The notes beneath the pieces are model-generated. The model searched no databases, had not been told where the DNA came from, and was given only the letters and a program-made list of their open reading frames with translations. From a virus: a stretch of 22,898 nt of DNA. The DNA lies in IMG/VR virus record IMGVR_UViG_3300042887_001148, positions 1 through 22,898 of that record. One strand, 5' to 3'. Within the stretch, counting starts at the first letter, position 1; each line of letters opens with the position of its first letter. A program made the position numbers and the translations under genes. This document shows, one piece after another, positions 13,427-21,014 of the stretch.

Positions 13427-13486
13427 ACACCGCACATTACACCGCACATTACACCGAACATTACACCGAACATCATACCGCACAAG
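13427..13486 (+). repeat. Five tandem 12-bp repeats (ACACCGCACATT unit)
   Basis: Five head-to-tail copies of a 12-bp unit: two identical ACACCGCACATT, then ACACCGAACATT, ACACCGAACATC and a weaker ATACCGCACAAG. The GC-richer unit stands out from the AT-rich surroundings. The array lies just before the second promoter copy. The phase is in frame with no ATG, so coding is unlikely; protein-binding iterons (operator or origin) are more likely. Confidence 0.75.
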
Positions 13487-13489
13487 ATA

Positions 13490-13521
13490 TTGTTTTTTGT
13501 ATAAATAAATCACTATCTTTG
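13490..13521 (+). promoter_or_regulatory. Rightward promoter, second copy; leaderless start
   Basis: TTG (13490-13492), a 21-bp spacer and TATCTTTG (13514-13521). The stretch AATAAATCACTATCTTTGC repeats the first promoter with one change. The gene's ATG begins only 5 bp after the -7 box, so transcription would start at or next to the A of ATG and the mRNA would be leaderless. Confidence 0.6.
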
Positions 13522-13525
13522 CTCA

Positions 13526-13747
13526 ATGGAAGCAACATTGAAATTTAATCTACCTGATGACAAAGGTGACTTTGAACTGGCAGTAAAGTCAAGTGCTATG
13601 TACTGTGTTTTGTGGGATTTTAAGCAATTTATGCGTGATGAAATCAAATACAATGGCAACCTAACCGACAAAGAATATGAATTAGCAGAGAGATTCCAAG
13701 AAAAATTCTTTGAGATATTGCAGGACAATGCTATATCGTTAGATTAA
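13526..13747 (+). CDS. Conserved small acidic phage protein
   Basis: A 73-residue protein, MEATLKFNLPDDKGDFELAV at the start, then a helix-rich stretch SSAMYCVLWDFKQFMRDEIK and a C-terminal EKFFEILQDNAISLD. This pattern recurs in small proteins of Bacteroidota phages, usually of unknown function. It is likely made from a leaderless transcript off the promoter at 13490-13521 and probably co-transcribed with the metallophosphoesterase, 13 bp downstream. Confidence 0.65.
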   Translation: MEATLKFNLPDDKGDFELAVKSSAMYCVLWDFKQFMRDEIKYNGNLTDKEYELAERFQEKFFEILQDNAISLD

Positions 13748-13760
13748 CACCATAAATCCT

Positions 13761-14978
13761 ATGCCACAAGTTACATTAGAATTTTACAAATTCGATTCTG
13801 TTGTAGCTGAAATGCTCCAGCAGGGCTTGGCTTGCTCCGAAATAGTTGCTAAAATATTAAACACCAATGCAACCAGAGAGGAGGATGCAAAAGTTAGGTC
13901 ATTCAGAAAGTATATTTTTAGGCATAAAAAAAGAATACTGGACCAACACGAGGGTATTTATAATGCCACCAACAATTTAGATGTTCCAAATACCTCCACA
14001 AAGAATATGTGGATTAAAAATAAGGAAGCATCACTATTCGTTGTTAATCCTAATTACAAAAAGCCTGATGAGGTTAAGGTTGAAGAAATAGACTTTAAGA
14101 AATTATTTGGTGAAATCAAGCCATTTGAATACAAGAAAAATACATCTGCAAATGAATGCTTATTCGATAGGTTAGTATACACCGACACACACATTGCTAT
14201 GATGATTTCAGACTACTCACTTTATGGTGGTGTGTGGAATGAGGATGAACTTTTTAAAATGTGTGACAAAATGATTTCGCATACCATTGCAAACAGAAAA
14301 TCAAAAGTGTTGTACATTGATGAACTTGGAGATTTTCTTGATGGCTACGATGGGCAGACTGTTAGAAAAGGTCATCATTTGCCACAAAATATGGATAACC
14401 AAAAAGCGTTTGATGTTGGCTTAAGATTTAAGATTAAACTTGTTCAATCATTAATTCCTTATTACGATAAAATTATTTGCCACAATGTATGTGAGGACAA
14501 CCACGCTGGTAGCTTTGGCTACATTGTAAATTCTGCATTTAAGACTGCCATTGAAATGATGCTGCCTAATGTTAGTGTTATTAATTTACGAAAGTTTATT
14601 GAATTTTACAAGGTAGGCAAGTACATTTTTGTTTTAAGTCACGGTAAGGATTCTGTTAGTTTGAAGTTTGGATTTAAACCGAAATTAGATAAGATTCAAG
14701 AAAATAAAATTGATAATTACTTGGACAGAAATGGGTTAAAAGGAATCATTGAATTCAGCAAAGGAGACTCACATCAATATTTGTTTGATAATTCAACTGC
14801 GCAAAGATTTAATTACTATAACTATCCTGCATTAAGCCCATCTTCTGCTTGGGTGCAGATTAATTTTCAGCAAGGTATTAGCGGTTTTATAATGTTTAAC
14901 TATTACGAAGATAGAAAAGTAATAAATGAGTGCATTATTAATCACTCACTAACCACTAATAATGCAGATAATGGATAA
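13761..14978 (+). CDS. Metallophosphoesterase-like protein with N-terminal extension
   Basis: A 405-residue protein with the calcineurin-like phosphoesterase series: DTH (142-144), LGDFLDGYDG (189-198; D191, and D194 as possible extra ligand), EDNHAG (245-250; N247, H248) and LSHGKD (292-297; H294). These would hold two metal ions. The spacing suggests a nuclease or phosphatase of the Mre11/SbcD type, though GDxxD and GNH are slightly off the consensus. The first 60 residues (VAEMLQQGLACSEIVAKILN, then a basic FRKYIFRHKKRIL) look like a helical DNA-contacting extension. No SbcC partner is seen. It probably processes DNA or RNA ends during infection; the substrate is unknown. Confidence 0.72.
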   Translation: MPQVTLEFYKFDSVVAEMLQQGLACSEIVAKILNTNATREEDAKVRSFRKYIFRHKKRILDQHEGIYNATNNLDVPNTSTKNMWIKNKEASLFVVNPNYKKPDEVKVEEIDFKKLFGEIKPFEYKKNTSANECLFDRLVYTDTHIAMMISDYSLYGGVWNEDELFKMCDKMISHTIANRKSKVLYIDELGDFLDGYDGQTVRKGHHLPQNMDNQKAFDVGLRFKIKLVQSLIPYYDKIICHNVCEDNHAGSFGYIVNSAFKTAIEMMLPNVSVINLRKFIEFYKVGKYIFVLSHGKDSVSLKFGFKPKLDKIQENKIDNYLDRNGLKGIIEFSKGDSHQYLFDNSTAQRFNYYNYPALSPSSAWVQINFQQGISGFIMFNYYEDRKVINECIINHSLTTNNADNG

Positions 14979-15306
14979 TACATCATTCATTATAATGGAT
15001 TGCATACACCCTATTTTTGATAAAGAATTTGACAAAGATTTGTTAGATTACATTGACATTCCAACTAACGAATACAATGATGAGGTGTTTGTTTTCGATG
15101 TTAAAGAAGTGAGAATAAAGTTTTTTTATAGCACTAAAACACTTATAAAAAAAGGTAAAAAAGAAACGATGGAAAATACTACTGTTATTGTGTTTACCGA
15201 TGACAATGAGTTGTTAAGCAAGTTAGAAATAACTGAATTTATCTTTATATTTTTTAAAGATTACGCTGAAAAATTAAAACAATATTTTCCCGAAAACAAA
15301 GAGTAA
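14971..15306 (+). CDS. Hypothetical protein after the phosphoesterase
   Basis: A 111-residue protein starting MDNTSFIIMDCIHPIFDKEF. An in-frame ATG at 14962 would add three residues; the choice is uncertain because both overlap the phosphoesterase end. It is acidic at first, with a basic patch STKTLIKKGKKETMENTT in the middle and strand-like segments (VFVFDVKEVRIKFFYS, TTVIVFTDD, FIFIFFKDY). No family recognised. Overlap with the upstream gene suggests coupled translation and perhaps a shared function. Confidence 0.55.
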   Translation: MDNTSFIIMDCIHPIFDKEFDKDLLDYIDIPTNEYNDEVFVFDVKEVRIKFFYSTKTLIKKGKKETMENTTVIVFTDDNELLSKLEITEFIFIFFKDYAEKLKQYFPENKE

Positions 15307-15308
15307 TT

Positions 15309-15527
15309 ATGAGCATTGCAGAAAGAGTCAACAACTACAAAACCAAGTATGAATATGGTTTTATCAAAGCAGAAATAGAAGATTTGCTAAAAGAATATCC
15401 TATTGATAAAGATAGGTTTGAATATGCTATGATGGGGCATACTTGTATGTTAATTGATAATGAAACAATCTGGTATCATTGCGACATTATCAAGGCAATT
15501 AAGTATAGTGTTAGGATGTATAAGTAA
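15309..15527 (+). CDS. Last gene of the rightward block, hypothetical
   Basis: A 72-residue protein, helix-rich (IAERVNNYKTKYEYGFIKAEIEDLL), with a Cys- and Met-containing middle (YAMMGHTCMLIDNETIWYHC). Its stop at 15525-15527 lies one base from the stop of the convergent leftward gene, with no hairpin visible between. No family recognised. Confidence 0.55.
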   Translation: MSIAERVNNYKTKYEYGFIKAEIEDLLKEYPIDKDRFEYAMMGHTCMLIDNETIWYHCDIIKAIKYSVRMYK

Positions 15528-15528
15528 A

Positions 15529-15708
15529 CTATTTTTGCTCATCAATGATGCCAAGCATTACCAACAACGCAACAACACCGCCTTTAAAAAATCTACCTAC
15601 ATTCTTGGCTATTGCTCGGTATTGGTAAAGCATCGCAATTAGGTAAAAAAACAAAACGAATAAAACTAATATCAAAGGCTTTAATGCTACAATTTCTTGA
15701 TTAGTCAT
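15529..15708 (-). CDS. Small membrane protein at the end of the virion block
   Basis: A 59-residue protein read from ATG 15708 to TAG 15529, MTNQEIVALKPLILVLFVLF at the start. A strong hydrophobic segment (about 11-29) is followed by a basic loop (QYRAIAKNVGRFFKG) and a second hydrophobic stretch (GGVVALLVMLGII). The start overlaps the end of the next upstream membrane gene by 8 bp, so the two appear to be a pair. Such pairs can be holin and antiholin, but nothing sequence-specific shows this. Confidence 0.6.
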   Translation of the reverse strand: MTNQEIVALKPLILVLFVLFFYLIAMLYQYRAIAKNVGRFFKGGVVALLVMLGIIDEQK

Positions 15709-15907
15709 TCTTGTTTTTCTTGGCTACACGATAAGAAGCCCACATTGAAACTACTAATGCACCAAGTTTAGCGAAGTCATATATCGTGTCATAAATACCA
15801 GTTAAATTCATATTGCCAAACCAATCTGATGTCCACACTCCTGCTTGAATTATAATGCTTGTAATGATGACTAAAATACTATTGTCGGGATGTTGGGAGT
15901 GTATCAT
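15701..15907 (-). CDS. Small two-helix membrane protein (holin candidate)
   Basis: A 68-residue protein with hydrophobic segments at about 10-24 and 44-58 and a strongly basic tail (YRVAKKNKND), which should face the cytoplasm. The layout suits a small holin or a virion-associated membrane protein. It overlaps the following membrane gene and lies 3 bp after the gene for the 81-residue protein. As the endolysin lies in the opposite transcript, a lysis role would need coordinated late expression. Confidence 0.6.
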   Translation of the reverse strand: MIHSQHPDNSILVIITSIIIQAGVWTSDWFGNMNLTGIYDTIYDFAKLGALVVSMWASYRVAKKNKND

Positions 15908-15910
15908 AAT

Positions 15911-16156
15911 TTAAATTTCGTTATATTGTTTTGGAGTATAAGGTATCAAAGGTAATTCTTTTACCCAAATAAATTTAAGTGTTATTGTTTGCTCAATTTC
16001 TTCAACCGAAATTATATAATTATCGTTTAAATCTTGAATAGGATTATAATAAGAATCGGGAGCATATAACTGCCCTACTAATTGGTTTTTTTGCAACTCC
16101 GTAAGTAATCCTACGTAGGTTAACTTTTCTTCTTCTGTTAGTTCTGTTAGCTTCAT
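15911..16156 (-). CDS. Small acidic protein downstream of tail genes
   Basis: An 81-residue protein: a charged helix MKLTELTEEEKLTYVGLLTE, a middle with YYNPIQDLNDNYIISVEEI, then a strand-like TITLKFIWVKELPLIPYTP. No membrane or signal segment. The ATG overlaps the preceding tail-protein stop by ATGA. In my experience such small acidic proteins often follow tail fibre genes in Bacteroidota phages, perhaps as chaperones or baseplate parts; this role is unproven. Confidence 0.6.
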   Translation of the reverse strand: MKLTELTEEEKLTYVGLLTELQKNQLVGQLYAPDSYYNPIQDLNDNYIISVEEIEQTITLKFIWVKELPLIPYTPKQYNEI

Positions 16157-16947
16157 ACTGCTCTTGATAAACTTGTTTGCATTGCTTGTACTAATGTATA
16201 AAATGTATTTGCCTCTGCATCGCTAAATCCAGTTCCGATACTTGCAAAAGCACATTGTCTATTTGTAAAACCCAGAGCAGTTCCATTTGCATTTCTTGAT
16301 CCAATATATATATTTTGTGATGGAAAATTATTTACCGAATTTAATAAGTTTGACTCCGTTTTAGTTGTTCTTCTAAATAATTTTGTATTTGTTGAAGTCG
16401 TTCTTGTTGCTATTCCAAGCGCAAGTGTATCTGTAAATGCAGCCTCGCTTAAAAAACTTGTTGATAGTGCATTAACAACTGCTATCCCCACCGATGCAGA
16501 CCTAAGAGATAAATATGTAAAATCTTGCAATGCACCACCAGTTGCTCCCATGTCAATTGCGTTTGTTGTATTGCTTGTTCTTGAATAGTAAGATATATGG
16601 GTGTCGTTTTGCGATAGTAAATTTATATTGTAACCAGTATTTGCATATCCATTTGTTCCATTTGGTAATGCCCCATTTGCTGAATGTGTCCAACCTCCGT
16701 TAAATGAAAGATTATACAACGATGTATTCATAAAATTGTAAGAGTGCTTTGTTGATGTGCCTCCTACAAATGGATATAAAGCATTAAACTTTCCAGTCAA
16801 ACTATTAGCAATCAATCCTGCTTCAAATGTGTTTAAAGCATTTAAAATAGTTGTATCGGTTTCGCCAGTTGCTGCTATCCATGCCTTTGTTAAAGGTAGG
16901 TAACCGCCTTTTCCCATTATTGGCAATATAAATGATGGTAGTCCCAT
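16153..16947 (-). CDS. Lectin-like tail protein, probable receptor-binding
   Basis: A 264-residue protein starting MGLPSFILPIMGKGGY. The ATG at 16947 shares a base with the fibre stop (TAATG), so this start is preferred to one 45 bp upstream. The body is Ser/Thr/Asn/Gly-rich with strand-and-turn pattern (SLYNLSFNGGWTHSANGALP, HISYYSRTSNTTNAI, NIYIGSRNANGT), typical of concanavalin A/LamG-like jelly rolls in phage adhesins. It follows the tail fibre in the same transcript. I infer that it recognises a host surface glycan or protein; the fold has not been demonstrated. Confidence 0.6.
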   Translation of the reverse strand: MGLPSFILPIMGKGGYLPLTKAWIAATGETDTTILNALNTFEAGLIANSLTGKFNALYPFVGGTSTKHSYNFMNTSLYNLSFNGGWTHSANGALPNGTNGYANTGYNINLLSQNDTHISYYSRTSNTTNAIDMGATGGALQDFTYLSLRSASVGIAVVNALSTSFLSEAAFTDTLALGIATRTTSTNTKLFRRTTKTESNLLNSVNNFPSQNIYIGSRNANGTALGFTNRQCAFASIGTGFSDAEANTFYTLVQAMQTSLSRAV

Positions 16948-18803
16948 TATGCTACACCCACGCACCTCCACTTGCTTGTTACTGCGTTCCAAATAAATGC
17001 CACATCTAACCTTGCCGTAGTTACCGTTGTTGTAGGTAATGCAATAGTTGAAGCTTCAAAACTTGCACCCCAAGTTATTGCCCTTGCCGCAGTTCCCGTA
17101 ATTGCAATCCACAATGTTTGCCCCTCTGTTGGTGTTCCGCTTAAGTTAGTTGTAAATGATGTTATGTCAACTGTTTGTGCGGTTAATGAATAAAAGTCAA
17201 CATTGTCTGTGTTAATTGTTGGTGTTGCCGAACTTGTTGTTGTGCCAGTTCTTGCAGTTATGCGCTTGTTTGTTAATGTGTTTGTGTCTGTTGTTCCTAC
17301 AACTTGACTACCTACACCTTTAACCCTTGATAATTCTGTTAAACTTGGATAGGTTGCAGTATCTAACGATGCTATTACTTGACCACTTGTAAAGTAAGCT
17401 ATTTGATTAGCAGTTCCAACACCCGTAATTGCATCAACTGGAATTCCATCTAAATTAATAACCCACGAAGCGAAAGTTCCACTACCAGTATGATGATTAA
17501 CATCAACAACAAGCGTTGTGCCTGAATAACTTGTAACCTCTGCGTGCATGTGGTTTGATGGGTCATAAACTATCAATACCTCTTGCAAAGGAATGTAAGC
17601 TAAATCGGCATCAACTGTGAATGTTTTAGCACCGTTGCTAATAGTATTACTTGTTACCGATGAGGTTGAATATCTATCGGCTAATGAATTTATAATAGGG
17701 TTTGCAGGATCGGTATTATCAACGCTTATATTTGTTCCAGAACTAACTGATGCAACAAGGCTTGTAACATCACTCAACATTGCAAAGGTTTCTGTGCCTG
17801 CGGGTTTGTCTGGCAGTTCAAAGGTAACATTTTCATCTAATGTTGGTGAACTAATAACTGCTACACCGCCTAATGGGTTTAAAATCTGCACGTAATAATC
17901 CGCAATTGTAACTTCATTACCTGCTCCATCTTCTATCCTCAATCCCGTTGTCGATACATTCCCCGCATCTAACACTTGTTGGATTGTTGGTATGCCACCG
18001 ATTGCCCACACCGCAGCTCCCGTAGTTGCATCGCTGCAAACATAAACAGTTCCATCATCCAATGTCCACAATGAGCCAACTGAATATCCTAATGTGTCAT
18101 CATCGGTAACCGTTGGAGTTGTGGTCAAATTATACAAAGATTGTCTAATGGTGTTTCCCGAACTGCCCATCACATACAACCTCCCATTCTCCCACTTTAA
18201 CTCATAACCAGCACCACATATTTGAGCAATTCCTTTTAATCCTCCAAGCCCCGCATCAATTGTGCCCTCTCTTAACCTTGATGCGTTGTCAAATAACAAA
18301 CCTTGTGTAGCATCGAACTCAATATCGTTTGCGCCCGAAGTGTTGCCTAATATTAAAGTATCTGATAATGTTTGTGCGCTACTAACGATTGGCGAAAACA
18401 CATCGGTTGTGATGTCGTATGTGCCTATTTCGCCCGTTGTGGCATCGATGCCAAATGGATATAAATTTATATTGCTTTCGGCAGTAACCAACAATGTTAT
18501 AGTTGTTCCAACTGCATCATTTATTCTGTAAAACTTTCCACCAACCGCTAAGTTAGCAGTCAAGTCACTAATTAAATCAGCTCTTGAAATCTCCTCATCG
18601 TAATAGCTTGAAAACATTTCATTGTTTGCATCGGTTGACACATAGCCATTTGCTTGACTTGCATCACTTAATATATTTGGGCTGCTATCGAGCAAGTTTA
18701 CAAACCTATCTTGCGCGTTTTGCCCCGTTATAAAGTTTATTAAATTGTTGTAGATATTACTTACAATATCTGTGAGCATGTTTGCCCTATTCTTTTGTGC
18801 CAT
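16947..18803 (-). CDS. Tail fibre-like virion protein
   Basis: A 618-residue protein rich in Thr, Ser, Asp and Gly, as in trimeric beta-structured fibres. The N-terminus (AQKNRANMLTDIVSNIYNNL) is helical and would anchor to the tail. Fibre-like segments include SLWTLDDGTVYVCSD and the recurrent fibre motif LTNKRITART (from about 510). From there the C-terminal 110 residues form a domain (TPTINTDNVDF, GTPTEGQTLWIAITG, ITWGASFEAS, FIWNAVTSKWRCVGVA) that I have often seen at the end of Bacteroidota phage fibres. It could make the shaft and tip that contact the host. No enzymatic (depolymerase) motif is evident. Confidence 0.78.
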   Translation of the reverse strand: MAQKNRANMLTDIVSNIYNNLINFITGQNAQDRFVNLLDSSPNILSDASQANGYVSTDANNEMFSSYYDEEISRADLISDLTANLAVGGKFYRINDAVGTTITLLVTAESNINLYPFGIDATTGEIGTYDITTDVFSPIVSSAQTLSDTLILGNTSGANDIEFDATQGLLFDNASRLREGTIDAGLGGLKGIAQICGAGYELKWENGRLYVMGSSGNTIRQSLYNLTTTPTVTDDDTLGYSVGSLWTLDDGTVYVCSDATTGAAVWAIGGIPTIQQVLDAGNVSTTGLRIEDGAGNEVTIADYYVQILNPLGGVAVISSPTLDENVTFELPDKPAGTETFAMLSDVTSLVASVSSGTNISVDNTDPANPIINSLADRYSTSSVTSNTISNGAKTFTVDADLAYIPLQEVLIVYDPSNHMHAEVTSYSGTTLVVDVNHHTGSGTFASWVINLDGIPVDAITGVGTANQIAYFTSGQVIASLDTATYPSLTELSRVKGVGSQVVGTTDTNTLTNKRITARTGTTTSSATPTINTDNVDFYSLTAQTVDITSFTTNLSGTPTEGQTLWIAITGTAARAITWGASFEASTIALPTTTVTTARLDVAFIWNAVTSKWRCVGVA

Positions 18804-18805
18804 GT

Positions 18806-19420
18806 CTAAGGTATATCAAATGATTCATCAAAACTATTATCGAAACTTGCACCATAAACAACCGATGGAGCGCAAACAAATACGCCATCTGGAATGCTAA
18901 ACTCCAATGGCATCTTATCGTGTATCCACTTGTAATTCAATACAAAGTTTACCTCATCCTTTAATGAATTTGCAACGGGATTACTTGCAATCAATGTGCC
19001 TGGTCTTTGTGATATTCTCATCAATGTTTCTGAGCAAAATGCTAAGTAAAAGTTTCGGCTTCCCGTAATCGAATTGTAATGTGGTAAGTTAGAAACGTAA
19101 TCGGGGTCTTTATAATTTACTTCAAAGTTATAGGCAATCAATGTTTCATCTGACCACCCAAAGCCACGCCCAACGATAGGACTACCACCATTATACTCGC
19201 CATGTGTTTGTGGCAACACGATAATCATTCCGGCAGTGATGCCCGTTTGCCAAATCAAACTCGATTCGGGGTCAGTCATTAACTGTTGGTAAAATGTTTT
19301 GTGAATCAATGCTACCGAACGAACGCGTGCAAGCTCGATGCTTGTGCATTCACCGCTTCCGCTTAAGCCGCAAGCAAAATGACTTTCAATAGTATTGCAA
19401 TTAGATGGATAGAATGCCAT
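18806..19420 (-). CDS. Virion protein, paralog of the 19471 gene (second copy)
   Basis: A 204-residue protein clearly related to its upstream neighbour: both start MA(F/Y)YPS.C, have ELxRVRxxA, GIxxGxIIV, a GxGxGxxxE stretch, KDPxYVxNxxHYNSxxGSRNF and NPxANxLKxE, and end near FxC. This copy has a longer C-terminus rich in Phe, Asp and Ser (YGASFDNSFDESFDIP). I take them as products of a tandem duplication. Their place between connector genes and the fibre is that of major tail or tail-tube proteins, which is inference. The stop lies just before the fibre start. Confidence 0.65.
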   Translation of the reverse strand: MAFYPSNCNTIESHFACGLSGSGECTSIELARVRSVALIHKTFYQQLMTDPESSLIWQTGITAGMIIVLPQTHGEYNGGSPIVGRGFGWSDETLIAYNFEVNYKDPDYVSNLPHYNSITGSRNFYLAFCSETLMRISQRPGTLIASNPVANSLKDEVNFVLNYKWIHDKMPLEFSIPDGVFVCAPSVVYGASFDNSFDESFDIP

Positions 19421-19437
19421 TATTTTAAAGTATTAAA

Positions 19438-19465
19438 GGCGGCCACCTTACGGGGTGTTACCGCC
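19438..19465 (-). terminator. Hairpin between the two paralogous virion genes
   Basis: GGCGG (19438-19442) pairs with CCGCC (19461-19465), enclosing CACC/GGTG (19444-19447/19454-19457). On the minus strand it is followed by TTTAATACTTT. With a 50-bp gap and no gene here, it may be a partial terminator or mRNA-end stabiliser that sets a higher dose of the upstream paralog. Confidence 0.5.
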
Positions 19466-19470
19466 AATGA

Positions 19471-20013
19471 TTAAACTACGTAACAAGTAAACAAGTTAGC
19501 AGGAATAGCTGACTCTTCAGGGAAGTTGTCAGATGTCCATTTAACTTCTACATCCCAAGTGCGCTCAACTTTTAAGTCGTTAGCAATTGGATTCTTTGGT
19601 ACGATTGTGCAAGGCTCATCACTAATGGCAAGCACTGTTTCACTTCTGAAAGCTACGTGAAAATTACGTGAGCCCTTAACGCTATTGTAATGATTACGGT
19701 TGCCTACATAGTTAGGGTCTTTGAATGACAATAAGAAAGTGTAAGAATTTAAACTCTCTTCTGTATCGCCATAACCTTGGCCCATGTTAGGTGTTCCACC
19801 ATCAAATTCGCCTTGTGTTTCAGGGTAAACAATGATTGCGCCTGATGCTATGCCCGCATTCCACAACGCTTCATCTTCGAAGTCAGTAGATAATGTTGGG
19901 TAATAGCTTTTATTTATAAATGCAGTTCCTCTTACGCGCGATAACTCAACGCCACAAGTTCCACAAGTGTGGGCGGTAATGTTTTCATCACAACCCGATG
20001 GATAATATGCCAT
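19471..20013 (-). CDS. Virion protein, possible major tail protein (first copy)
   Basis: A 180-residue protein that shares motifs with the 18806-19420 gene along its full length. Cys residues at C8 and CGTC near 17-20 are conserved in type with the paralog. IIVYPETQGEFDGG and GSRNFHVAFRSE suggest a beta-sandwich virion subunit. It is the gene nearest the connector genes and comes before a hairpin that could leave its mRNA more abundant, as expected for a main tail protein. No tail sheath or tape-measure gene follows. The virion call is fairly safe from context; the exact role is inference. Confidence 0.62.
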   Translation of the reverse strand: MAYYPSGCDENITAHTCGTCGVELSRVRGTAFINKSYYPTLSTDFEDEALWNAGIASGAIIVYPETQGEFDGGTPNMGQGYGDTEESLNSYTFLLSFKDPNYVGNRNHYNSVKGSRNFHVAFRSETVLAISDEPCTIVPKNPIANDLKVERTWDVEVKWTSDNFPEESAIPANLFTCYVV

Positions 20014-20025
20014 GATTATTTGTTT

Positions 20026-20577
20026 TTAGCATTCACAGATGACTGTGCAGCCTCTGCGATATGTTTGTTTGATTTCGTATCGAACTGCAAGCAGTCCATG
20101 GTTTAGACCGACTCTCACATCGGGGATTGAACATTCCTCGCGAAACACTAAAGTTGAATTCATTTCGGTTTCCGTTAACTCGAATGTGCAATCAAATACG
20201 TTAATGCTCTCACACACTAATTTACTTAACACACTGGGAATAGCCGAAACAAATATATCCTTAATTGTTTGCGATGTTAATGTTTTATTTGCATAAATGA
20301 CAAGCGTAACTGGTGTTGTTTCCTCTACCTTATCCATCTTGTCACCAAAATTATTTTCAATTACTGTTAGTCGTGATGACTCCGAACGATGATACCAACT
20401 AATTGCGTATTGATCCTGCAATAAACAGTTAGTTACTTCGCCATTAATGTTAATGCCAGGATAACGCTTCTCGCCATCGTAATAAAATTCAGCAAGCCCA
20501 AACGCCTTGTTAGGTGTTAATGGTAACGCTGCGATAATAGCGTTGTCAATTTCGGTTATTACTTGCTTTAAATTCAT
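20026..20577 (-). CDS. Head-tail connector or tail-completion candidate
   Basis: A 183-residue protein starting MNLKQVITEIDNAI, with FYYDGEKRYPGININGE, a middle TPVTLVIYANKTLTSQTIKD and a C-terminal half with VFREECSIPDVRV and IKQTYRRGCTVICEC. Size, mixed helix-strand pattern and place after the neck protein agree with the tail-terminator class. The start overlaps the neck-protein stop by ATGA. Four Cys in the last 35 residues are unusual. No family-level match can be claimed from sequence alone. Confidence 0.5.
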   Translation of the reverse strand: MNLKQVITEIDNAIIAALPLTPNKAFGLAEFYYDGEKRYPGININGEVTNCLLQDQYAISWYHRSESSRLTVIENNFGDKMDKVEETTPVTLVIYANKTLTSQTIKDIFVSAIPSVLSKLVCESINVFDCTFELTETEMNSTLVFREECSIPDVRVGLNHGLLAVRYEIKQTYRRGCTVICEC

Positions 20578-21014
20578 TTGTTCATTATTAATAAAGCGGT
20601 TTCTTGCGCAACGATTTGAGTCATCTCAAGCTCACGTTCTGTTAGCTGCCAAATGTCGCCATACTTTTCAGTTAAGTGACCGATTATCTCTTCGTTGTCG
20701 GGCGATGTGTTGCCTATTGTGTAACCTTTCTCGGTAGCTTTTACTGTGTACCCATTTTCAAGTTGGCGCTTTAACGATATGATTACCTTAGTGCTTGTTC
20801 CTCTATTCTCACGCTCACGAATCTTTAAATAACTATTGCTATAAGTTCCGATTGCACCACCGTTTGAATTCTTGCCATCTACGTGAATGCGATAACGCAA
20901 TTCAGGCAGCACCGCAATAGCCGCAGCCCTTGAAACCGTTTCTGGGTTTCCAAGTTCTCGAAACTTTGCAAGTATATTGCCAATCACAAATGGTATGTTA
21001 GAGGTTATATCCAT
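20574..21014 (-). CDS. Neck / virion morphogenesis protein candidate
   Basis: A 146-residue basic protein with the segments VSRAAAIAVLPELRYRIHVDG (27-47), GAIGTYSNSYLKIRERENRG and TKVIISLKRQLENGYTV, a pattern I know from phage neck or tail-completion proteins (HK97-gp10/virion-morphogenesis-like). These join the portal to the tail. GTYS followed by YLKIR is typical. It overlaps genes on both sides by 1-4 bp. The call is good for 'head-tail joining', less certain for the exact family. Confidence 0.65.
   Translation of the reverse strand: MDITSNIPFVIGNILAKFRELGNPETVSRAAAIAVLPELRYRIHVDGKNSNGGAIGTYSNSYLKIRERENRGTSTKVIISLKRQLENGYTVKATEKGYTIGNTSPDNEEIIGHLTEKYGDIWQLTERELEMTQIVAQETALLIMNK

Noticed and set aside
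13427-13486. CRISPR array
   Set aside because: The units are 12 bp and head to tail with no spacers, so the array does not have the CRISPR layout.
17617-17895. Rightward ORFs inside the fibre gene (also 16972-17193 and 18262-18531)
   Set aside because: They lie antisense within a long, clearly coding repetitive fibre gene and have no promoter or leader.
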